Source of the DNA: Pseudomonadota bacterium
GTDB lineage: Bacteria; Pseudomonadota; Alphaproteobacteria; Micropepsales; Micropepsaceae
Assembly: GCA_021808875.1 (NCBI GenBank)
Contig: JAKBAU010000172.1
Location: forward strand, 1-7,684
Length of the DNA: 7,684 nucleotides
Direction: 5' to 3'
The position numbers were made by a program, and so were the translations under genes. The notes under the pieces were generated by a model that was not told the origin of the DNA, ran no database searches, and was given only the letters and a program-made list of their open reading frames with translations. This document shows, in pieces, positions 1-4,273 of the stretch. How positions within the stretch are numbered: the stretch's first letter is position 1; every line of letters starts with the position of its first letter.

Positions 1-574
1 CAACGCGTACCTGGGAAAATACCTCCTGGGCCCCGCGCAGGAGCGCGGTTTTGCGCTGTTCGTCGGTGGTCGCTTCCAGCGCCACCACGATCACGCTTTC
101 GCGCAGATTTCGTCCACTCGTAGACCGCCGTCCGGCGTCATCGCGTACTGTCGTGAGGATGGGATGAAACAGGGCGTGAATATGAGCGGCCTGTGAGCTC
201 ACCTCGCCGATCAGCGAGTCGAACAGAAAGGGCCTGTCGTCGTTGACGGCCAGTAACACGGTCTCATCGACCGGTCCGTCCTCACGCTGCGCGCGAAACG
301 CGAATATTTCGACATGTGTTTCGTCTTCGGCTCTGCGGGTTGTTGCCGCAAACACCCGCTCGGCGAGATCCACGAGACTTTTCGGGGTGTAACGGGTGAT
401 GTCCTGCGGCGAAGCGCCTGCGTAGAAGTCGTCAAAGAATGCGGCAAGGTCGCGGCGCGCTGCGGGTATCAGAGCTGCGGCCGCGCGCAAGCATGCAGTG
501 GCGGTGGCATCTTCGTCAGACGCGACAGCGGCAGCGCCGGCGGAGCCGGCGCGAAGTGCGTTTTCAGGTGTCAT
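1..574 (-). CDS. NAD-specific glutamate dehydrogenase, large type, N-terminal part (partial)
   Basis: This is the first 191 codons of a gene that continues past the left edge, starting at an ATG at 574-572. The family (about 1,500-1,650 residues, 160-180 kDa) oxidatively deaminates glutamate to 2-oxoglutarate and ammonia with NAD+ in the cytosol, mainly in amino-acid catabolism. Only part of the N-terminal regulatory region is visible, not the catalytic domain. The recognisable block is NDDRPFLFDSLIGEV near residues 112-126, followed by a HALFHPIL segment, a VRDDAGR turn and RESVIVVALEATTDEQR; this order is typical of the family. The first 30 or so residues are Ala-rich and low in complexity. 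The Shine-Dalgarno signal is weak, but no other in-frame start close by looks better. The gene diverges from the exonuclease gene across a 541-bp gap. The call rests on remembered family motifs; the missing C-terminal end cannot be judged. Confidence 0.87.
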   Translation of the reverse strand, partial: MTPENALRAGSAGAAAVASDEDATATACLRAAAALIPAARRDLAAFFDDFYAGASPQDITRYTPKSLVDLAERVFAATTRRAEDETHVEIFAFRAQREDGPVDETVLLAVNDDRPFLFDSLIGEVSSQAAHIHALFHPILTTVRDDAGRRSTSGRNLRESVIVVALEATTDEQRKTALLRGAQEVFSQVRV

Positions 575-656
575 GTTGGTCCATCGGCGAATATGGCCCT
601 AAGGAGGGCGGCAGATCCGCGCCTGTCTTAGCCCAAGCAGAGGACAAAGCGATACA

Positions 657-679
657 GCATTGGTGCATGGCTCCAATGC
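657..679. repeat. Inverted repeat upstream of glutamate dehydrogenase
   Basis: Two perfect 7-bp arms, GCATTGG (657-663) and CCAATGC (673-679), flank a 9-bp spacer, 83 bp upstream of the dehydrogenase start codon. The position and shape fit a binding site for a dimeric regulator, but I cannot name one. Repeats of this size also arise by chance in a window this long. Confidence 0.3.
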
Positions 680-988
680 CGTTCATGGGTCGCTGTGGCA
701 GAGAATAGACAGGCAGGGCTGTGTCCCCAGGTGGCGGCGGTGGCCACGAAAAGGCAGTGGGGCATGAAGGGGCTGCAAGATCGGCGCCGGCGGAGGCACT
801 AGGCGCGGCCGGCCCGCCGGGAGAATTCGGGATTTGGTTTCACCTTGGTAGGCGCTTTGACGCAGGAATCTGGTGGGTTGGGCAGAGCTGCCGCTGGCAC
901 ACCCGGCTTGGCCATGGCAATGGATAGTCTCCAGGCAGCGCGGCAGAGCTCCACTTGCAGGCTCGGGCACGGCCATGATTGAGGTCCT

Positions 989-1021
989 CCTGGCGCCGTG
1001 GTGGCACGATCCAGCGCCAGG
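989..1021. other. Imperfect hairpin in the intergenic region
   Basis: Outer arms CCTGGCGC (989-996) and GCGCCAGG (1014-1021) pair over 8 bp. An inner 4-bp stem CGTG/CACG (997-1000 with 1005-1008) closes on the loop GTGG, with a 5-nt bulge on the 3' side. On the plus strand an AT-rich stretch follows (ATTAACAAATTCTT), but there is no clean T run. On the minus strand the hairpin lies directly before an AGGAGG sequence. It could be an RNA structural element or a weak terminator; its function is not known. Confidence 0.35.
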
Positions 1022-1043
1022 ATTAACAAATTCTTAAGATCCG

Positions 1044-1085
1044 CGGCGCGGTCCGGGCCAGACGAGCCCGGAGCGCCGTCTTGTT
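1044..1085 (+). terminator. Terminator-like hairpin ahead of the exonuclease gene
   Basis: Outer arms CGGCGC (1044-1049) and GCGCCG (1073-1078) and inner arms TCCGGGC (1052-1058) and GCCCGGA (1066-1072) make a 13-bp GC-rich stem. It has a 2-nt bulge on the 5' side and a 7-nt loop, and TCTTGTT (1079-1085) follows at once. That is the form of an intrinsic terminator on the plus strand, though the T tract is short. No plus-strand gene lies upstream in the window. It may therefore end an unannotated transcript, act as an attenuator in the leader of the exonuclease gene 30 bp downstream, or be non-functional. Confidence 0.45.
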
Positions 1086-1115
1086 ACACTTCATGGGTTA
1101 ATAAGGAGAGGCCTG

Positions 1116-1700
1116 GTGACGGCAACCGCGATTGTGTTTGATCTCGAATTCACCTCATGGGCAGGCGCGCTCAAGGGGCGCTGGCTTGCACCCGGTCAGT
1201 TCAAGGAAGTGGTACAAATCGGCGCGGTTCGTCTCGACGGTTCAAGCCTCACCGAGCTCGCGACCTGCAATCTGCTGGTACGTCCACGTATCAATCCGGA
1301 GTTGTCGGATTATCTCGTCCAGCTGACCGGGATCAGCAATGCCCGTATCGCTCAGGAGGGCGTCGATTTTGAGCCGGCCTACCAGGCTTTCATTGACTTT
1401 TGCGCTGACGGAACGGCGTGCGCCTTCGGCCGCGATGATCTCGTGCTCGCCGAAAACCTCACGCTCTACGGACTTCGAACTGAGTCAACACTGCGACGCT
1501 ATTTCAACATCGCCGAATGGTTGCGCGCCCACGGCATCGAAACCAAAGGGCGCCATGCCTGCGATGTCGGACCTTTGTGCGGCGCGGAATTCGTTGGGCA
1601 GCGCCACGACGCGCTGGATGATGCCAGGTCTGTAGCCGCGGGCATCCGGGCACTGGTACGCAAGGGTGCCGAAAACCCTTTCCTGACCTCCAGAGGGTGA
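1116..1700 (+). CDS. DEDDh-family 3'-5' exonuclease (RNase T/Exonuc_X-T domain)
   Basis: This 194-residue protein consists essentially of a single exonuclease domain that would remove nucleotides from 3' ends of RNA or DNA using two divalent metal ions. Exo I is at residues 8-12 (F-D9-L-E11-F) and supplies two acidic ligands. A QIGAV strand (34-38) and an LTGI element (70-73) follow, both typical of the fold. Exo II is probably in FGRDDL (104-109), with D107 or D108 as ligand. Exo III is H164-D-A-L-D-D169, giving the His and Asp of the DEDDh subtype. The pattern resembles ERI1/KapD-like stand-alone exonucleases more than DNA polymerase proofreading subunits, so RNA is a reasonable but unproven substrate. 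The GTG start is chosen because AAGGAG lies at 1103-1108, 7 nt upstream, and exo I begins eight residues in. A terminator-like hairpin lies just upstream. Confidence 0.85.
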   Translation: MTATAIVFDLEFTSWAGALKGRWLAPGQFKEVVQIGAVRLDGSSLTELATCNLLVRPRINPELSDYLVQLTGISNARIAQEGVDFEPAYQAFIDFCADGTACAFGRDDLVLAENLTLYGLRTESTLRRYFNIAEWLRAHGIETKGRHACDVGPLCGAEFVGQRHDALDDARSVAAGIRALVRKGAENPFLTSRG

Positions 1701-1922
1701 GGAGGCCGGTATTGTCTAATGCTGGTAGGGTGTAACCCACTCACGGCATGAGGCGGGCAGCCACACGCGCTGAGAGACGTTGCCGTTTCGGTGCGCGGGT
1801 CCGCGGAGGGACACCAATGCCGGCTGGACTGCAGGCGGGCATATGCCGTGGTATTTTCTGTTGCTGACGACGTCGTCGCTGGCTGAAACTCACGGGGAAT
1901 TTCACTCAGGGGCAACAACGGC
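1701..1922. other. Spacer between exonuclease and cupin genes
   Basis: These 222 bp contain no supported gene and no clear terminator after the exonuclease stop. Visible elements are a small GGGT-GTA-ACCC hairpin (1729-1739) and a perfect 12-bp palindrome GACGACGTCGTC (1866-1877), 45 bp before the cupin start. The length suggests that the cupin gene has its own promoter, but I found no convincing -35/-10 pair and recognise no riboswitch class. Confidence 0.4.
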
Positions 1923-2390
1923 ATGGCGCAAAGCAATGGTCATGATGGTCCTCATCAGATGGTTGCCGGTTCCGACGAAGCCGATGCTCTGATCCACGCT
2001 TTGCAGCTCAGTCCTCATCCCGAAGGGGGCTGGTATCGTGAAAGCTTTCGCGACGCGCGCAATCTTGCTGGTCGCGCACATGGTACCGCGATCTATTTTT
2101 TGCTCAGGGCGGGAGAGGTTTCACGCTGGCATCGTATCGATTCAGTCGAGATCTGGCATTTTTACCGTGGTGCGCCGCTGGAGCTGGGGATCACCTGTGC
2201 GGGTCGGGGGCCGACCTATTATCGCCTTGGTCCCCATGTCGAAGGTGGAGAACTGCCTCAGCTAGTCGTTCCGCCGCATGCTTGGCAGTGTGCCCGTCCG
2301 CTTGGAGCCTATGCATTGGTGGGATGTACCGTCGCGCCCGGGTTTGAGTTCGACCGCTTGGAGCTTGCCCCGGCGCAGTTCCAGCCCTGA
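1923..2390 (+). CDS. DUF985/Cupin_5 family protein
   Basis: The 155-residue protein matches the DUF985 (Cupin_5) family along nearly its whole length. Family hallmarks in order are HPEGGWYRE (32-40), TAIYFLL (55-61), VSRWHRIDSVEIWHFY (66-81), G-x-PLEL (83-88), VVPPHAWQCARPLGAYALVG (115-134) and CTVAPGFEF (135-143). The family folds as a small double-stranded beta barrel. His70, Glu76 and His79 lie where many cupins bind a metal, but whether this protein does, and its reaction, are unknown to me. No signal peptide or membrane segment is seen, so it is probably cytosolic. The ATG at 1923 has only a modest CAGGGG upstream (1907-1912); a second in-frame ATG at 1959 would remove 12 poorly conserved residues. 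The stop codon lies within a hairpin, and the next gene converges from the opposite strand. Confidence 0.88.
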   Translation: MAQSNGHDGPHQMVAGSDEADALIHALQLSPHPEGGWYRESFRDARNLAGRAHGTAIYFLLRAGEVSRWHRIDSVEIWHFYRGAPLELGITCAGRGPTYYRLGPHVEGGELPQLVVPPHAWQCARPLGAYALVGCTVAPGFEFDRLELAPAQFQP

Positions 2391-2406
2391 GAGGTGGCTC
2401 AGGGCT
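2383..2406. terminator. Perfect hairpin between convergent genes, overlapping the cupin stop codon
   Basis: AGCCCTGAG (2383-2391) and CTCAGGGCT (2398-2406) form a perfect 9-bp stem around a 6-nt loop AGGTGG. The cupin TGA stop (2388-2390) is inside the left arm, and the facing minus-strand gene ends at 2431. The position between converging 3' ends suggests a shared two-way terminator or 3'-end stabiliser. Neither strand has a T run after it, so a simple intrinsic terminator is uncertain. A second, shorter stem, CAGGGC (2400-2405) with GCCCTG (2416-2421), competes for the right arm. Confidence 0.5.
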
Positions 2407-2430
2407 TGCCACAGTGCCCTGTTGGAAAGA

Positions 2431-3198
2431 CTACTCAGCGCCCGGAATGTGAAAGATCTGGTGCAGCACGCGGGTGATCGCCCGCGAAGACGCGCGACCG
2501 GCAAAACCCTTGGACGCAGCGTAGGTCACGATCAAATCATGACCCGAGCGGTACAGCGATGGCGCGGCAGCTTGCATGACGCGCACATTCTGAACCTCCG
2601 TGGCCAAGGCCCTTTGTCCTGCGGGGTTTGTCGCGAAGCGGGCAATCCCCTTGGCGGCATTTTCCAGAGCATCCAGGCATGCGGCCCGGCTCTCCGCGTC
2701 GTCGGAAAGCCCCTGCCACGATGCATGAAAGGTCAAAAAGAGCTCGTGGGTTGTGGCGAGCCTTTGCGCTTCTGCACTGGCTGCAACCTTGACGTCGTCC
2801 AGTGAAACCAGGGGCATGGTTGGTGGTCTAGAATCGCCAGTCCGGGTGACCGGTAGGCCAGAGGGCTTGGTATTGGTGTAAAGCGTCATTGCGCCCCAGC
2901 CGGTGATCTGCAGCACGGTCCTGCCGGTATCATACTTGAGGACGCGGCCACCGAGCGATGCGTTCTTTGAATGCAGGACGAAGACCTCGCGTTGGCCGGC
3001 GAAGCGCAGAAGATAATAAGGGCCCTCACGGTTGAGCGAAAAGCTGATGTCGTCGCCCGCCTGATAGGTGCCATCGCGGATGGCGCCAAGACGGTCGTTC
3101 TGCAGACGTTGCAAAAACACCGACTGGGCTCGGCTCGGTGCAACATTGATGCAGCCGAGAAACAGAGCAGCTGCGAGCACAGCCCATGACTTCGCCAT
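2431..3198 (-). CDS. Exported DUF4908-like protein of unknown function
   Basis: From the ATG at 3198-3196 the product has 255 residues. It opens with a Sec signal peptide: Lys3, a hydrophobic core (residues 6-17) and a probable cut after SRA (22-24). Cys16 is not in a good lipobox, so a soluble periplasmic protein is more likely than a lipoprotein. The mature part has an acidic strand-rich block with YYLLRF (61-66), a TGWGAMTLYT segment (99-108) that resembles the GGMT-F region I recall from DUF4908, and near the C-terminus G-x-x-GRASSR (231-239), like that family's conserved GRxSSR. The function is unknown. The frame stays open to a GTG at 3339 that overlaps the crotonase stop; I reject that start because it would bury the signal peptide behind 47 residues. 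The Shine-Dalgarno signal at 3198 is weak (GAAAG). It lies 137 bp behind the crotonase on the same strand and may be co-transcribed with it. Confidence 0.7.
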   Translation of the reverse strand: MAKSWAVLAAALFLGCINVAPSRAQSVFLQRLQNDRLGAIRDGTYQAGDDISFSLNREGPYYLLRFAGQREVFVLHSKNASLGGRVLKYDTGRTVLQITGWGAMTLYTNTKPSGLPVTRTGDSRPPTMPLVSLDDVKVAASAEAQRLATTHELFLTFHASWQGLSDDAESRAACLDALENAAKGIARFATNPAGQRALATEVQNVRVMQAAAPSLYRSGHDLIVTYAASKGFAGRASSRAITRVLHQIFHIPGAE

Positions 3199-3238
3199 TT
3201 GCTTTCGACCCACGACTAGTCCGTTCCCGCGAAGCCGG

Positions 3239-3255
3239 GCGGCCGCTTCGGCCGC
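3239..3255. other. GC-rich hairpin between crotonase and DUF4908-like genes
   Basis: GCGGCCG (3239-3245) and CGGCCGC (3249-3255) form a 7-bp stem with a 3-nt loop in the 137-bp spacer. No T run follows on the minus strand, so it is not a good intrinsic terminator. It could stabilise or space the message, or simply reflect high GC content. Confidence 0.25.
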
Positions 3256-3335
3256 GCCCCCCTGTTTGATCACGCTTATCGGCGCCGAATCGGGCAACAA
3301 TATGGAGGGCGCGTTGCGGCCGACACGCCGTCTGT

Positions 3336-4142
3336 TCACAGATCGTCGAAGCGCCCGCCGCGTCCCCTGCCCGCGGCAAAACGCGCCGCACCATCGCGGC
3401 CGCGATCTGCGGCAAGGGCCTCGGTGCCATGGCGGAATTCATTGCCCATCGCATCGGCAAAGCCAAGATCCCATTGCTCCCATGCAGAGGCGCGGTCTTC
3501 TCGCAGACAGGGCTGTGGCAGATTTGCAAGCTCCGCCGCGAGCCGTTCGGCCTGTTGGCGCGCCTCGCCCTTGCCCACCACCCGGTTGGCCAACCCGAAG
3601 GTGAGCGCCTCCTGCGCTCCGACCGGTCGACCGGTGAGAATCATGTCCATGGCACGAGAGTGGCCGATCAGCCGCGGCAGACGCACCGTGCCTCCATCGA
3701 TCAGAGGCACGCCCCAGCGCCGGCAAAACACACCGAAGACAGCGTCCTCCTCTGCCACGCGCAGATCGCACCAGCAGGCCAGCTCAAGCCCGCCGGCGAC
3801 GGCGTAGCCTGCCACGGCCGCAATCACGGGCTTGCTCAGTCTCATCCGCGTGGGGCCCATCGGGGCATCGTCGGACAAAGGGCTTCCAGCCGCGTCTGGC
3901 GCCTTCAGGCGGTTGCCTTGGCCGGCGGCGATCGCCTTCAGATCTGCCCCCGAGCAGAAGGTACCCCCGGCGCCCCAGAGCACCGCCACCAGCTGCGTCT
4001 CATCGTTCTCGAAGGCCAAAAAGGCTTCCGCGAGGGCGCCAGCCGCCGGACCATCCACCGCATTGCGCCGTTGCGGACGGTCCAGGATCACCGTGGTCAC
4101 ACTTCCGTCGATCTCAACGCGTACGTCGTCTGATTTGTGCAT
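3336..4142 (-). CDS. Crotonase-fold protein (enoyl-CoA hydratase/isomerase family)
   Basis: From the ATG at 4142-4140 the product has 268 residues, a usual length for cytosolic crotonases acting on acyl-CoA thioesters. This start is favoured by AGAGG 7 nt upstream. Visible motifs are LDRPQRRNAV (20-29), the first oxyanion-hole element FCSGADLK (62-69), the second element AGYAVAGGLELACWCDLRVA (111-130), and the segment FGVFCRRWGVPLIDGGTVRL (136-155). In authentic hydratases that segment reads FGQPE and carries the first catalytic Glu; here C140 takes its place. The second catalytic Glu aligns with D166 (AMDMILTG). The oxyanion hole is intact, so CoA-ester binding is likely, but the reaction may not be simple hydration. 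It resembles the group often named enoyl-CoA hydratase with the GVFCRRWGVPLIDGGT signature. The gene diverges from acnA and may head a transcript that includes the exported protein gene. Confidence 0.85.
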   Translation of the reverse strand: MHKSDDVRVEIDGSVTTVILDRPQRRNAVDGPAAGALAEAFLAFENDETQLVAVLWGAGGTFCSGADLKAIAAGQGNRLKAPDAAGSPLSDDAPMGPTRMRLSKPVIAAVAGYAVAGGLELACWCDLRVAEEDAVFGVFCRRWGVPLIDGGTVRLPRLIGHSRAMDMILTGRPVGAQEALTFGLANRVVGKGEARQQAERLAAELANLPQPCLREDRASAWEQWDLGFADAMGNEFRHGTEALAADRGRDGAARFAAGRGRGGRFDDL

Positions 4143-4202
4143 CGCGCCGCCTCTGGCTAGCCCGCGGCCAGCCTGCGCCGGCAATAATGAGGGGCGCAAG
4201 GC

Positions 4203-4231
4203 TTGGCATCGTGCCCAAATATTACTAAACC
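4203..4231 (+). promoter_or_regulatory. Candidate promoter for acnA
   Basis: TTGGCAT (4203-4209), a 14-bp spacer and ACTAAACC (4224-4231) resemble the Caulobacter-type housekeeping consensus TTGACGS-N10-14-GCTANAWC, with mismatches in both elements. The -10 element sits in the only AT-rich island (AAATATTACTAAA, 4217-4229) of the 131-bp divergent region and lies 43 bp before the acnA GTG. The same island could serve the crotonase gene on the other strand (TTGAAG at 4249-4244, TAATAT at 4224-4219, 19-bp spacer). Confidence 0.35.
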
Positions 4232-4273
4232 ACGGCCGCTCCCCTTCAACCGTTCGCCCAAGGGATTCTGCCC

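Larger units (their letters stand above)
575..1115. other. 541-bp intergenic region between divergent genes
   Basis: No convincing gene is visible here. Near the dehydrogenase start lies an inverted repeat (657-679), and a minus-strand GCTAAGAC (632-625) resembles an alphaproteobacterial -10 element, but no matching -35 element was found. The right part holds two imperfect hairpins (989-1021 and 1044-1078) separated by an AT-rich patch, ATTAACAAATTCTTAAG (1022-1038). Several overlapping frames are open for 60-100 codons, as expected in GC-rich DNA. The best of them runs on the minus strand from 976 to 683 (97 codons) behind a good AGGAGG sequence, but its composition (many His, Cys and Pro, no hydrophobic periodicity) does not look like a protein. 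The region may hold promoters for both flanking genes and possibly a small RNA. Confidence 0.6.

Noticed and set aside
596..609. AAGGAGG-like sequence on the plus strand near 601.
   Set aside because: No start codon follows at a suitable distance; the sequence is part of a small chance hairpin GCCCT-AAGG-AGGGC.
314..708. Two overlapping plus-strand open frames (314-631 and 439-708).
   Set aside because: They are antisense to or run off the N-terminal coding region of the glutamate dehydrogenase, have no recognisable motif and no good ribosome binding site.
881..950. Direct repeat GGCAGAGCT at 881-889 and 942-950.
   Set aside because: Only two 9-bp copies, no flanking similarity and no third copy; consistent with chance.
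1866..1877. Perfect 12-bp palindrome GACGACGTCGTC before the cupin gene.
   Set aside because: About two 12-bp palindromes are expected by chance in a window this long, and it is built of simple GAC/GTC repeats; not enough to call an operator.
1499..1936. A 145-codon minus-strand open frame.
   Set aside because: It is antisense to the well-supported exonuclease and continues into the spacer; composition is Pro/Ser/Arg-rich, as expected for antisense frames in GC-rich DNA.
3026..3529. A 167-codon minus-strand frame spanning the ends of the crotonase and exported-protein genes.
   Set aside because: It overlaps both real genes in another frame and shows no domain or signal.
3429..4133. A 234-codon plus-strand open frame opposite the crotonase.
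   Set aside because: The crotonase frame has full family motifs; this frame is its antisense shadow.
4143..4199. N-terminal extension of the crotonase to a TTG at 4199.
   Set aside because: The ATG at 4142 has a good AGAGG ribosome binding site and matches the usual N-terminal length of the family; the extra residues look non-coding.
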